This document shows, in pieces, positions 7,429-16,817 of a DNA stretch of 41,328 nt. Source of the stretch: Pseudanabaena sp. Salubria-1. Lineage in GTDB: Bacteria; Cyanobacteriota; Cyanobacteriia; Pseudanabaenales; Pseudanabaenaceae. Under the pieces are notes generated by a model. It was not told where the DNA came from. It searched no databases and was given only the letters and a program-made list of their open reading frames with translations. The position numbers were made by a program, and so were the translations under genes. Numbering within the stretch: position 1 is the stretch's first letter; each line of letters opens with the position of its first letter. Where the stretch lies: assembly GCA_023336205.1 (NCBI GenBank), contig JALQCR010000055.1:1-41328 (forward strand), written 5' to 3'.

Positions 7429-9663
7429 TTAATCAACCGATAAGAGAGCACCTTGCAAATTACTATCGTCGAGAATTGAACCTGTTGTATTCGCATCTCG
7501 TAGGTCTGCACCACGCAGATCAGCACCACGCAGATCCACCTGTTGTAAATCCGCAAATTGGAAATTTGCACCCCGCAAATCTGCACCACGTAAATTTGCA
7601 GATTGGAAATTGGCGTAGCTACAATTACTGCCATTGAGAGCCACACCACTGAAATCAGCGTATCGTAAATCAGCTTCGACTAAATAAGCTCCGCGCAAAT
7701 TCAATCCCGCAAAATTGCGTTGACCGATTTTGTATTGATTGAGCAATGTATTTGCATTGAGAGTCACAAAATTGGCGATCGCCTCTGTACTAGAGCGAAC
7801 CATTGATGCGCTCTGAACTTGCTCAAGCTGAAGAGTCTGATTATGCTTTGTTTCAATAGAACTGCGATCGCCTGCTTCATCAATAATCCGTAATATCCCA
7901 ACAATCTTGCCATGGGGATCGTGAACGAGAACCGTTGATACATTCACATTAGTCCAACTCCCATCACCAAGTTGAAAAGTCATGGGGACACCATTGATCT
8001 GTCTACCTGCTAGCGTATCGAGAATCACTGCCTGTAACTCCAAAGCTTGAGATTCAGGAACACTCGGTACAGGATGACCGACAACAGTAGAAGTATTCCA
8101 AGCAAATAGTTTTTCAGCGGCTGCATTCCATAATAAAACTTTGCCTTCTGGACTAACAATATCAATTGCCACAGGAACAGCCTTGATTACTGCTCGTAAT
8201 AGTTCATTTGTTCTTTGTAAACTCGATTCAGCTTCACCTCTTTCGCTAATGTCAATACATACTCCATCAGCAAATATCGTGTCCGATTCGGTACGATAAT
8301 AACGGGTAATATTCTGTACCCATTTGACTTCACCAGAGACTGTAATAACGCGAAATTCATGACGAAAAGTGGCAAGCTTATCAAAACCAGCTCTGATGAG
8401 AGCCTTAAATTGATCAACATCTTCAGGATGTACTAAATCTAATAATTGGTATGGAGAAGAAATAACATATCTTGGTGAGATGCCGACTAAATCGATAAGA
8501 CCATCACTGATAAATGGAATGGCAATTTTTCCGTCAGAGTTGATGGATAAACGATAGAGAGTTGCAGGCATACTCGATGCGATCGCCGCTAATCTAAGTT
8601 CGCTATCTTGCAGAGCTGTTTCCGTGCGTTTACGTTCCGTAATATCACGGGAATTAATAACTAAACCCTGAACATTTGCATCCTGTAAAAGATTGCAACA
8701 AACCGATTCTAAATAAATCCAATTCCCGCTGATATGCCGATGACGCATCACTATTGGTGTTGATACAGACAAGGCATCCACTGATTGAGTGAGGAAATCT
8801 TGAAAAATTGGTAGGTCTTCTGGATGAATAAAGCTAATAAATTTGCTGCCCATCACGTCTTCGGGCATGTAGCCTAAGGTTCTAAAGATCGCAGGGCTGC
8901 AATAGTTAATAGTAGTATCTATATCCAGAATATTTACGATATCTGAAGAATGCTGCATCATCGCTCGCAATTTGGCTTCATTATGGGCAAGATTTCGCGA
9001 AATACGGCGCTGTTCTTCTCTTTCCACACGAATTTGGCGATCCATCAAGTTGAGATTGGCATTCATTTCGGCAACACGAATCTCTAAACGCTGATGAGAA
9101 TGTTGCAATTTATCAACTTCTTGTTTTCTTTGGGTAATATCTTGAATCCACCACCTTAGACCAGTTACTCTTCCATCTAGCGGTACACGAATGCTGATAA
9201 TTGTAAAACTTGCATCAAATGGCTGTCCTGTCGGAAACTGCATCCGAAAGTCCAAACTCTTGATATTTTGCCCCCGTTGTAATTGTCCTAATAATCTTTG
9301 GAATTGTTCTCTATAGGAGGGATAGACAAAGTTTTCTAAGTTTTGACCAATCGGCAGTGAACCAAACATCAGAGTTGCCGCACGGTTGGCTTCAGTAATA
9401 TCGCCATTAGCATCAGTGACAAAGTAGCCGTCAGGAGCAAAGTCAAACAGTTCGCGATATCGCTCTAGTTCTCCTGTAAGTGATTGCTGATAGACTTCTA
9501 ATTCTGTTAGGCTAGCTCGCAAAACATTGGCAGCATCCTCTAGATTGAGATTTCTTGTCTCGATTTCGATAGAAGATGATACTGGCGACGCTGCAATATG
9601 TTCCAAATCTTGCAGTTGCTGAATCGAGGTTGCGATCAATTCGAGGCAAAGGCGCATTCCCAT
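7429..9663 (-). CDS. Four-PAS sensor protein with pentapeptide-repeat tail
   Basis: 744 aa, soluble, no transmembrane segment. A short helical N-terminus carries a coiled coil (about 40-70), followed by PAS1 (about 70-180), a coiled coil (180-228), PAS2 (230-345), PAS3 (355-475, with the PAC-type DGVCIDISERGEAE end) and PAS4 (485-600). A linker (600-645) leads to about 18 pentapeptide repeats (roughly 647-740, with units such as ADLRG and ANFQF). No histidine kinase, GGDEF, EAL or other output domain follows, so the pentapeptide beta-helix is the only candidate output. Pentapeptide proteins often act by protein-protein contact. The start is the ATG at 9663; an internal ATG at 9657 is an alternative. 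Transcribed towards nuiA. Confidence 0.88.
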   Translation of the reverse strand: MGMRLCLELIATSIQQLQDLEHIAASPVSSSIEIETRNLNLEDAANVLRASLTELEVYQQSLTGELERYRELFDFAPDGYFVTDANGDITEANRAATLMFGSLPIGQNLENFVYPSYREQFQRLLGQLQRGQNIKSLDFRMQFPTGQPFDASFTIISIRVPLDGRVTGLRWWIQDITQRKQEVDKLQHSHQRLEIRVAEMNANLNLMDRQIRVEREEQRRISRNLAHNEAKLRAMMQHSSDIVNILDIDTTINYCSPAIFRTLGYMPEDVMGSKFISFIHPEDLPIFQDFLTQSVDALSVSTPIVMRHRHISGNWIYLESVCCNLLQDANVQGLVINSRDITERKRTETALQDSELRLAAIASSMPATLYRLSINSDGKIAIPFISDGLIDLVGISPRYVISSPYQLLDLVHPEDVDQFKALIRAGFDKLATFRHEFRVITVSGEVKWVQNITRYYRTESDTIFADGVCIDISERGEAESSLQRTNELLRAVIKAVPVAIDIVSPEGKVLLWNAAAEKLFAWNTSTVVGHPVPSVPESQALELQAVILDTLAGRQINGVPMTFQLGDGSWTNVNVSTVLVHDPHGKIVGILRIIDEAGDRSSIETKHNQTLQLEQVQSASMVRSSTEAIANFVTLNANTLLNQYKIGQRNFAGLNLRGAYLVEADLRYADFSGVALNGSNCSYANFQSANLRGADLRGANFQFADLQQVDLRGADLRGADLRDANTTGSILDDSNLQGALLSVD

Positions 9664-9726
9664 AAAGCATCCATGTTTTTAATCATTCTTTCTGATACTT
9701 GACGCACTTTGTGCCTACTCAAAACC

Positions 9727-9777
9727 CAATGAAATTTTTGAAAGTACCACTTCGCGGTACTTTCAAAAATTTCATTG
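9727..9777. repeat. Hairpin of the dispersed intergenic family
   Basis: A perfect 22-bp stem (9727-9748 with 9756-9777) with core ACTTCGCGG, preceded by AAAACC. It lies between the helicase gene and the PAS gene, both minus strand, and probably terminates the helicase transcript. Confidence 0.6.
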
Positions 9778-9953
9778 TATCTTTTGGCTATGCAAAGTGC
9801 TGCATGTAGTATAGCAAGATAAATGACAGTGGTAGGTGAAGCTAAAAGATGGCTTTTATGTTGAGAAAGTACCGCGATCGCTTTGATGAATTGCCACAAT
9901 AAAATTCAAAAAGGTTACGTCGGGATTAGCTCGCGGCAAACTTTTTAGATCAA

Positions 9954-11285
9954 TTAATTTGGATTTCTAGATTTGGTAATAATACTTTTATTAAGCTGTG
10001 GCTTTTGAGGTTTGCTCGGCAATTTGCTTGGAGTAGCAACTGATGAAGGTTTACCAGCGTAATTACGATCGCTATTTCCACCACGTCGAGGCTGATGCTT
10101 AGATTGCCGTCCAACTTGGATAGGCTCAGGTTTAGCACGGGGATCAGGCTCGAAACCAGTAATGATTTCTTGGGGCAGCGATCGCTTGATTAATTTCTCG
10201 ATATCTGACAAGAACTTACGCTCATCAACACATACCAGCGAGATTGCCTCGCCAGAAGAGCCAGCGCGTCCAGTACGTCCGATCCGATGTACATAATCTT
10301 CAGGCACATTTGGTAACTCGTAGTTGACAACATGGGGCAGTTCGCTAATATCTAAGCCCCGAGCTGCGATATCTGTGGCGACCAATACTTGTAAACTGCC
10401 ATCTTTAAACTTGCCAAGGGCGCGAGTACGGGCTGCTTGGCTTTTATTGCCATGAATTGCCATCGCCACAATGTCATCTTGATGTAGTTGCTTGACTAGG
10501 CGATCCGCACCATGCTTGGTACGAGTAAATACCAATACCTGATACCAGCTATGAGTCTTGATCAAATGGGTGAGCAATTCCCGTTTGCGATCGCGATCTA
10601 CATGGAAAATTCTCTGAGTAACTAGATCGGCTGTGGCATTCTGCCCAGCAACTTCAACCAATACGGGCTGATTGAGTAAAGTACTGGCAAAGGATTTGAT
10701 CTCATTGGAAAAAGTTGCGGAAAATAAGAGATTTTGGCGTTCTTTAGGTAACAAGGCAAGAATCCGTCGAATATCACGGATAAAACCCATATCCAACATG
10801 CGATCGGCTTCATCTAATACCAAGATTTCCACCTTGGATAAATCTAATCTGCCCTGTTGCACATGATCTAGCAATCGCCCTGGTGTTGCCACCAAAATTT
10901 CTACACCCCCCCTGAGGCGGTTGATCTGGGGATTTATGTTAACGCCACCATAGATCACCATTGATTGCAGAGGTAAATGCCTGCCATACATGCGCACGCT
11001 TTCTTCGACTTGAGCAGCAAGCTCACGGGTAGGGGTAAGAATCAGTGCTCGAATTGGGATTTTGCCCGTTGGCGATCGCTTAACGATTTTGTTAGATAGT
11101 AAATGCAAGATTGGCAAGGTAAATCCTGCGGTTTTGCCAGTACCTGTTTGAGCGCCAGCTAGTAGATCTTGACCTGAGAGAACAACGGGGATCGCCCGTG
11201 ACTGAATCGGTGTAGGCTCAGTATAGCCGCGTGCTGTGACAGCGCGGACAATTTGATCAGACAAACCAAGGGCTGAGAAAGACAT
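9954..11285 (-). CDS. rhlE: DEAD-box ATP-dependent RNA helicase, RhlE-like
   Basis: Unwinds RNA duplexes; family members work in ribosome assembly, RNA decay and cold adaptation. 443 aa: the Q-motif with PTPIQSRAIP (about 25-33), Walker A AQTGTGKT (45-52), PTRELAAQ (85-92), DEAD (158-161) and SATFS in the first RecA-like domain. Then comes the second domain with HRIGRTGRAG. The tail from about residue 385 is basic and disordered (Lys, Pro, Arg, Asn), likely an RNA-binding extension. The start is the ATG at 11283-11285. All catalytic motifs are intact. The RhlE assignment is by overall similarity; it does not look like the cyanobacterial CrhR type. Confidence 0.9.
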   Translation of the reverse strand: MSFSALGLSDQIVRAVTARGYTEPTPIQSRAIPVVLSGQDLLAGAQTGTGKTAGFTLPILHLLSNKIVKRSPTGKIPIRALILTPTRELAAQVEESVRMYGRHLPLQSMVIYGGVNINPQINRLRGGVEILVATPGRLLDHVQQGRLDLSKVEILVLDEADRMLDMGFIRDIRRILALLPKERQNLLFSATFSNEIKSFASTLLNQPVLVEVAGQNATADLVTQRIFHVDRDRKRELLTHLIKTHSWYQVLVFTRTKHGADRLVKQLHQDDIVAMAIHGNKSQAARTRALGKFKDGSLQVLVATDIAARGLDISELPHVVNYELPNVPEDYVHRIGRTGRAGSSGEAISLVCVDERKFLSDIEKLIKRSLPQEIITGFEPDPRAKPEPIQVGRQSKHQPRRGGNSDRNYAGKPSSVATPSKLPSKPQKPQLNKSIITKSRNPN

Positions 11286-11587
11286 AGAACTCCAAATTGT
11301 GTGTCAGTTTTTTATCGGTCTGTCGCTGTTAATGTTGCCATTTTTATTCGTGCCAATTCATTCATACCAATTCTTAGAGGGGTGCGACATTTCTAAGAAT
11401 CTAAAACCTTACCCAGAGGGATTTTAAAGCTTCAAAAATGGCTAAGCCATTTTTGAAATTGGTGTCAGATGGAGCAGAGACAGGAGGATTTAACGAGTAA
11501 GCAGTATCAATAACTGGGAGCAGATACTGTAGGTCTAGATTCTAGCAGAGGTTGGTAATTTATAGTGAAATTGATGATTAGAACCAG

Positions 11588-11658
11588 TAATTCTCATACG
11601 AAACCGATTTTGGTGTTTGCAGCGCCAAATGTGCTACAAACACCAAAATCGGTTTTTT
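11588..11658. repeat. Dispersed hairpin repeat, copy 1
   Basis: A 19-bp stem (11601-11619 with 11637-11655) whose loop contains GCAGCGCCAAATGTGC, preceded by AATTCTCAT. The stem core TTTTGGTGTTT, the loop and the upstream AATTCTCAT recur at 41247-41318, so this is a true repeat and not a chance palindrome. Confidence 0.7.
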
Positions 11659-11685
11659 AAAAGCCTGTCTTAGGCGGGCTTTTAA
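11646..11685. repeat. Inverted repeat overlapping copy 1
   Basis: The 3' arm of the preceding hairpin, extended rightwards (from AAAATCGG to AAAAGCC), pairs with a second copy (GGCTTTT to CCGATTTT, ending near 11697). Only one of the two hairpins can form at a time. Confidence 0.6.
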
Positions 11686-11700
11686 AAAACCGATTTTAAT

Positions 11701-11757
11701 AAAACCAATTTTGATAATTTCAGCACCGTAGGTGCTGAAATTATCAAAATTGGTTTT
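11701..11757 (-). terminator. Native terminator of the hybrid kinase gene
   Basis: A perfect 27-bp stem (11701-11727 with 11731-11757), loop TAG, core GCACCGTAGGTGC. It starts five bases past the original stop codon of the interrupted kinase at 11762-11764. Confidence 0.65.
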
Positions 11758-11845
11758 GGGTTTAGCATGTCTCCATCAGTTTATTGAGATAGTTTAAAAT
11801 ATTGCGAAGTTGGAAACCTTTAGCCAATTCTATAATTTCTCCAGT

Positions 11846-11853
11846 AAAAGTTT
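11846..11853. repeat. Target site duplication, left copy (AAAAGTTT)
   Basis: 8 bp, identical to 13140-13147 on the other side of the ISL3 element; 8 bp is the usual ISL3 duplication length. Confidence 0.92.
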
Positions 11854-13139
11854 GGCTCTATCGTTCAAACTATGCTCGACCAATATCTAAATGCCAACAA
11901 ATTAGAGATCGCAACTTAAAATTATCAAAATTCCTGAAGCCATACCCAGATCGTTTAATTAGCTTTAACTTATTATTGATACCCTCAACAACGCCATTAG
12001 TAGTGCGGTTCTCAAAGTAATTAGTAACTTCTCCAAACCATCGACAAATTGTGCCAACACTATCCTTATACGTCTCCTTTGCTGTCTCCATCCAGTCGAG
12101 TAATTTTGATGCGCCATCTCCCCAATTTTTAGCATCTTCAAAGACTCTTCTAAACTCTTCTTTTTGCTGATGCATTTTCCCTAGCAATGGTACCACTTCT
12201 CGAATTTCTTCTAATTTTATTTTTTGCTTCTCTGTTAAATCTTTTTCGTTCTTTAGTAATGCATACTTACTCTGCTTAAGTGCTTCTTCGATTTTCTTTT
12301 TCTCGTTTACATTTTTGTTTTCTTTATTTGCTTTTTGCAGGTCATTTCGTGCTGTTTTTAGTTCCTCAGGAACTATCTTTGTTACATGGAATCGGTCGGC
12401 TACTACCTCTGCTTTTGGTATTAGTTTGTTGATCAGTCCTTTATAATTTCCACTTAGATCCATACTTACCTCAATAATTTGCTCTAACACCTCTTTTCCC
12501 CACCCCTCAAGCTCTTTCCTTATTTCTTCTTGTTTCCGTGATCGCACAAATCCTATCGGTATTTTTCTGTCTAAATCTACCAATACTACTATGTAGTCCC
12601 CTTGTCCTTTTCGTAATGCTATTTCATCAATCCCAAGTCGTTTTAATGGCTTTAAATCTATTCTAAGTTTTTTTTCGCTAATGTATTTTATCATCGACCA
12701 CACTTCCTCATCTGTTAAGTCATTTTGCTTCCCTACATTATGCATATCGCTATGCAATACTTGCTGCACTATCATCTCTGCAAATCTGTTAGTTTGTTTT
12801 CGTCTCTTTCCTATAAATTCTAGTTCTTCACTGAACGGCTTTTCACATTTTTTACACTTGAATTGACGACGGTTTACTTTTAATAGTACTTCCTGTCCAC
12901 TAATGCTTAAATCTCTTGCAAAATACCAGCGATTTTGATGCAGATGATTACTTTCTTCTCCGCATCTTGGACACTTTGCTTTTGTCGTTTTCGCTTCAAC
13001 CTCTAAAATTAATCGATCTGCTACTTTTGTGTAGTTTTCTACTTCGATTCCTGGCAGATTTAAAAGTTCGGTTAGAATTGGCTGCATATTTGTTGTTTTG
13101 TATCTTATGTTACCTTAGCATCATTTAGACGATTGAGCC
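11854..13139 (-). mobile_element. ISL3-family insertion sequence, copy A (complete)
   Basis: 1,286 bp. Imperfect terminal inverted repeats begin GGCTC: the left end reads GGCTCTATCGTTCAAACTA and the right end, inverted, GGCTCAATCGTCTAAATGA, followed by TGCT in both. Flanked by the perfect 8-bp duplication AAAAGTTT. The single transposase gene is open, so the copy may still be mobile. It is not closely related to the second ISL3 element at 28018-29263, whose ends differ. Confidence 0.93.
11870..13087 (-). CDS. ISL3-family transposase
   Basis: 405-aa DDE transposase that fills its element. The N-terminal zinc-binding region has CPRC at about 39-42 and CKKC at about 78-81. The catalytic core shows GIDEIA (D154), the MDLSGNYK segment (D210) and DRFHV (D231), then the VVEGINNK glutamate near residue 372. 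A long Lys/Glu-rich insertion (about 245-320) is predicted helical. The start is ATG at 13085-13087. No frameshift or stop. Confidence 0.93.
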   Translation of the reverse strand: MQPILTELLNLPGIEVENYTKVADRLILEVEAKTTKAKCPRCGEESNHLHQNRWYFARDLSISGQEVLLKVNRRQFKCKKCEKPFSEELEFIGKRRKQTNRFAEMIVQQVLHSDMHNVGKQNDLTDEEVWSMIKYISEKKLRIDLKPLKRLGIDEIALRKGQGDYIVVLVDLDRKIPIGFVRSRKQEEIRKELEGWGKEVLEQIIEVSMDLSGNYKGLINKLIPKAEVVADRFHVTKIVPEELKTARNDLQKANKENKNVNEKKKIEEALKQSKYALLKNEKDLTEKQKIKLEEIREVVPLLGKMHQQKEEFRRVFEDAKNWGDGASKLLDWMETAKETYKDSVGTICRWFGEVTNYFENRTTNGVVEGINNKLKLIKRSGYGFRNFDNFKLRSLICWHLDIGRA

Positions 13140-15135
13140 AAAAGTTTTCAGTCCAGCATCCGACTTTTCTAAATCTTTTAGAAGCTTTTGGAGAGTATCC
13201 AAATCACCTGCCTCTGTCAGTTCTATTAGCGTCAAAATGATTTGCCGAGAAGGTAGTAAAATGTTGTTCGCGATCGCTTGATCTGCTAAAGATGATTGAG
13301 AGGAAGCCTCAGAATCAGCAAAGTAGCAGTATTCCCACTCTAAACCCAAATTTATTTGAATTATGTCCATTAATGGCTGCATGGCGACGGGTTTCGCAAG
13401 AACATCAGCGCAACCAGATTCTATACATTTTTGGCGATCGCCTTCGAGAATATCTTCCAATACCATAATTATAACAACGTCCTTTAGCATCGAATTCTGA
13501 CGAATTTTACGCAGAATATTCCAATTATCATCATCTAAATTTTTGAAGCCGAGTAAAAGCAAATCAGGAATATGCGCGGATGTTTTATTAAAACTATCAA
13601 GTCCACCTTCGGCTTCGATGATGTCAAAATCTAAAGGTGCAAGCATACCTATCAATAAACTACGGTCTAATTGTTCTGAATCCGCTACGACAATTTTAAG
13701 GTTTTCGCCCTTATAACCAATGATTTCAAGATTTAGGTGGATCTGCTCTGTCGTTTTTGTATTTATGTAAGTAGGCAAATCAATTTCGATCCAGAAAGTA
13801 CTACCTTGCCCTACTGTACTTGCTACATTTAGTTCCCCTCCCATCAACTCGATTAGGCGCTTGCTAATCGGTAAACCCAAGCCAGTTCCTGATTGCATTT
13901 TGATGGGATCGCCGACTTGTTCAAAGGATTGGAATATTTTGGGCAAATCCTCTGGCGCGATCCCTACACCACTATCGATGACATCAAAACGAATTTTGCC
14001 ATCAACTAGACTCTGCACTGTCAGAGTTACAGTCCCCTTGTCTGTAAACTTGATGGCATTACCTACAAGATTAAACAACACTTGGCGCAAACGCTTAGCA
14101 TCACCATAAACAAGCTTGGGAATTTGTCCAATTATCTTATAGATAACTTCAATACCTTGACTGCTTGCCTGAACCTGAAATATGTCGATTAGACTATTGA
14201 GAAGTTCATCTAAGTGGAACATATTACGATCAATCTCTAATCTACCTGCCTCAATTTTGGATAGATCGAGAATGTCATTAATTAGTGTAAGTAAATGCTG
14301 ACCGCTGCGCTGGATAACATTTAGCCCATCTTGATGTTTAATGGGATCATCGCTCAATTTCAAAACTTGAGTATAACCAAGAATCCCATTAAGAGGAGTT
14401 CTCAGTTCATGACTCATGTTAGTAAGAAACTGGCTTTTTGCTTTATTTGCGCTATCAGCAGCTTCTTTTGCAATTTCTAGTTCAATAGTGCGCTCTTGGA
14501 CAAGCTTTTCTAAATTATGATTAAATTGATAAAGTTGTTTATTTAAGATAGCTAGCTTTTGACGACTTTCGGCAAGATTTACGATACTGCTATATGCTCT
14601 GAGACTAGAAATTAGAGTTGTAAATAACTTCTGCTCGGTCAACTCAGTTTTTGATTTGTAGTCATTGATGTCATAGTTCAAAATCACTGAAGATTCAGGA
14701 AAATCACCTGGCTGCCCTGTGCGGAGGATAATCCGTACAAGTTGATTTTGCAAAACTTCACGTATATATTTGACGGCTTGTAACCCTGCATCATTGGTTT
14801 CCATAATCACATCTTGCAGGATTACCGCGATGTCAGGATTTTGCTCGACAACTTTGATTCCTTCAGCACCAGAAAAAGCAGAGATGATTTCTAATTCTTT
14901 GCCTGCGAACTTAAATTCCTCTAGAGCCAGCTTGGTAACTGTATGTACAGAGAGATCGTCATCACAGATCAAAATTTGCCATGTTGAATTATTTCGTAAT
15001 GAGTTTAATTCAAATAATTCCTGAGATTCGGTATTGGGTTCTTCTAGACCAGAGCGATCCTTAGTTTGATCGTCTAAAAAATTTCTATCTTCATCTTCTT
15101 CTAGGAAAATTAGCTCGTCGGAATCTTTGGAATCT
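13125..15135 (-). pseudogene. Main body of the split kinase: REC-HisKA-HATPase-REC
   Basis: Largest fragment, open from the IS-derived TGA near 15136 to a TAA inside the ISL3 end at 13125. Domains numbered on the restored protein: acidic N-terminus 1-55; receiver about 56-180 with acidic pocket DDD at 61-63 and phospho-acceptor D111 (LQDVIM); coiled coil 190-230; HisKA with H245 (MSHELRTPL); HATPase with GVGIAPEDLPKIFQSF and GTGLGLPISKRL. Then comes a second receiver whose phospho-acceptor position reads LLLLGF (Gly in place of Asp), so it is degenerate, and a helical C-terminus. This domain order is common in cyanobacterial phosphorelay kinases encoded beside adhesin or CHAT genes. Confidence 0.85.
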
Positions 15136-16612
15136 CAGCAATTCCAAATTCAAAAAGTAGCAAGATATACAAAACCAAGAGTCTAAAAATTAACAGGAAT
15201 CTGCAAAGACGGGGGCTTCATCAAGCATAAAGTCGATTAAATGTTGCCAACTCTTAAATAAAAAGTACTTGGTAAGAGAGAGAATATCTTGAAAGAATCC
15301 TCTACGAGTGCCACGCTTACGACGAATCTCTTGATAACTGGAATCTATTAAATGTAAAATCGTGTGAAATAGAAAAGCTAACAAATTAAGAGATAGAAGT
15401 GTCGATGACAAATGTTTTTGTCCATGACCAAAGTTATGTTCCAAGTTGTAGCCCTTGGTTTTCAACACATTGTGGTTCTCATTTTCGGTTTTCCAACGAC
15501 ATCTACCCGTTTCAACTACGACCGCCACATTGTCAATATTAACAGCATGATTAGTCACAAAAGCATTACGGTAGACTTCAGAATTATCAACACTATTGCG
15601 AACAGTCAGTTCACACCAGTTCACTAACAGAGAGGGTTCTTGTTCTCTTAAAGGTATCTGATTCACAAATCGATAACTATATATTTCTATAGATTTCCCC
15701 TTGCGGTGTTTAGTCGTCAAATTCTGCACTTCACCATTTTTTTCAATGTAATCTAACCACTGATATAAACTAGGATGACTGGATGGTAAGCAGGTGAAAA
15801 TGAAGTTCATATTTGCCTCTAAACAATTCTGACACATCGGTTGACGGCTATAGAGATCATCCCCTAATAACGTAATCGCCTGTCCTTCAAAAAGATGCCC
15901 ATGTTTACTAATCCAGCGTTTCGCTGCGGCTGTTTCACAATCTTGTTTCTCATGTCCATCTTGCGGAGTGACGAATTCGGGTGGTAGAGAAATCACCTGT
16001 TCGCAACCTGGTGCAGCGATTACGGGCAAAATTGCTGTGTGTGAGTATGTTATTTTGCCACTGCGATGATTACGGGTACTACAACATTCGCAGGATATTT
16101 TCGATGAGCTATGGTACTCCGTTCCATCTAAACAAATCAGTAAATTCCTATCCAATCTTTCATATCGTTTCAGGTGCTTTCCCATTTGCAGAAATTTATA
16201 CACTTTCTCAAATACAGCGTTCAGACTCTTGGCGCTAATTAGGTCGAGGATATTGCGTATTTGCTGGTCAGAGGGTATTTTCTCCACTCCAAATATACTT
16301 TGAACGTTATTTTTTCCACTTCGACTCTGCAATTGTCTTTGATACTCTAAAAATGATTGACACTGCATAAAAAACATCGAGAAAGCCGACAGCATCGCAT
16401 CGCTGATTTTAAATTTTGTCCCATTGCTTTCGCTTCTTGGGTCTTTTATTTTCTCTATCCCCTCTTGCAGGAAATCTAAAAAAACACTAAAAACTAAGAT
16501 CGTTGGTGGCATTAACTGGATAGGATTATCATTTTTGCTATGTTTTAAGCTCTACCTTTATCTGGTTCCTTATATCTGTATACTTTGCTGCTTTTTGAAT
16601 TTGAAACTGCTG
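15136..16612 (-). mobile_element. Insertion sequence, IS4-superfamily/ISNCY-like (complete)
   Basis: 1,477 bp. The ends are long imperfect inverted repeats of about 36 bp: left CAGCAATTCCAAATTCAAAA, right inverted CAGCAGTTTCAAATTCAAAA, continuing to ...TATACA in both. Flanked by a perfect 9-bp duplication TTGGAATCT (15127-15135 and 16613-16621). It lies near the 5' end of the hybrid kinase, in the same orientation. Confidence 0.9.
15190..16512 (-). CDS. DDE transposase of the 1.5-kb insertion sequence
   Basis: 440 aa, uninterrupted. Likely catalytic residues: D in LICLDGTEY (about 128), D in LLGDDLYS (about 218) and E in the CRWKTENENHN segment (about 343), an arrangement typical of IS4-superfamily enzymes. 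A CECC cysteine cluster lies soon after the first Asp. The family name is uncertain: it fits proteins usually labelled ISNCY or IS4-like in cyanobacteria. The start is ATG at 16510-16512. Confidence 0.85.
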   Translation of the reverse strand: MPPTILVFSVFLDFLQEGIEKIKDPRSESNGTKFKISDAMLSAFSMFFMQCQSFLEYQRQLQSRSGKNNVQSIFGVEKIPSDQQIRNILDLISAKSLNAVFEKVYKFLQMGKHLKRYERLDRNLLICLDGTEYHSSSKISCECCSTRNHRSGKITYSHTAILPVIAAPGCEQVISLPPEFVTPQDGHEKQDCETAAAKRWISKHGHLFEGQAITLLGDDLYSRQPMCQNCLEANMNFIFTCLPSSHPSLYQWLDYIEKNGEVQNLTTKHRKGKSIEIYSYRFVNQIPLREQEPSLLVNWCELTVRNSVDNSEVYRNAFVTNHAVNIDNVAVVVETGRCRWKTENENHNVLKTKGYNLEHNFGHGQKHLSSTLLSLNLLAFLFHTILHLIDSSYQEIRRKRGTRRGFFQDILSLTKYFLFKSWQHLIDFMLDEAPVFADSC

Positions 16613-16621
16613 TTGGAATCT
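16613..16621. repeat. Target site duplication, right copy (TTGGAATCT)
   Basis: 9 bp, identical to 15127-15135. Beyond it, on the minus strand, lie the first codons and the ATG of the interrupted kinase. Confidence 0.9.
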
Positions 16622-16817
16622 ATAGGCATTTTGCTATTTCATGAATGGTTGGTATTATAGGAATTCCCGAACAAACAAAGTACAATAAATTTCTTAGAAT
16701 TGTTGTAGAATCATATCTCTAAAAAATTTATTGATTTGGCTTTGAACGTAAAGTGATTTAGTTTGAGAGAGGGGTATTTGCTATGGATTCTAGGCTGGTG
16801 GACTTGAGCAAAGTTAA

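Larger units (their letters stand above)
11286..11761. other. Intergenic region packed with hairpins
   Basis: No gene recognised. It holds a 13-bp hairpin (11431-11443 with 11445-11457) and three larger, partly overlapping inverted repeats between 11601 and 11757. The minus-strand hybrid kinase originally ended at 11762, so the last hairpin is its natural terminator; the helicase promoter should lie just above 11285. Confidence 0.6.
11762..16629 (-). pseudogene. Hybrid histidine kinase split by two insertion sequences
   Basis: Removing two elements and one copy of each target duplication restores a 2,088-bp, 695-codon gene. The start is ATG at 16627-16629 (MPIDSK...). An IS4-superfamily-like element (15136-16612) sits after the sixth codon. 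The main body follows to 13148, an ISL3 element (11854-13139) interrupts near the 3' end, and the last 27 codons (TGEIIELAKGFQ...METC) run to the TAA at 11762-11764. Both junctions rejoin in frame and the restored ends match what such kinases normally carry: an acidic N-terminus before the receiver and an LAKGFQ-type C-terminus. The body has no good start codon of its own, because the first element puts a TGA just upstream. I expect no functional kinase. Confidence 0.9.

Noticed and set aside
9636..9899. 87-codon minus-strand frame upstream of the PAS gene
   Set aside because: It overlaps the PAS gene start and the 22-bp hairpin at 9727-9777, and has no domain-like pattern or ribosome site; chance frame.
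13125..14972. Treating the hybrid kinase body as a complete gene starting at TTG 14972
   Set aside because: The start would cut into the receiver domain just before its acidic pocket, and the true start and end are found beyond the two insertion sequences.
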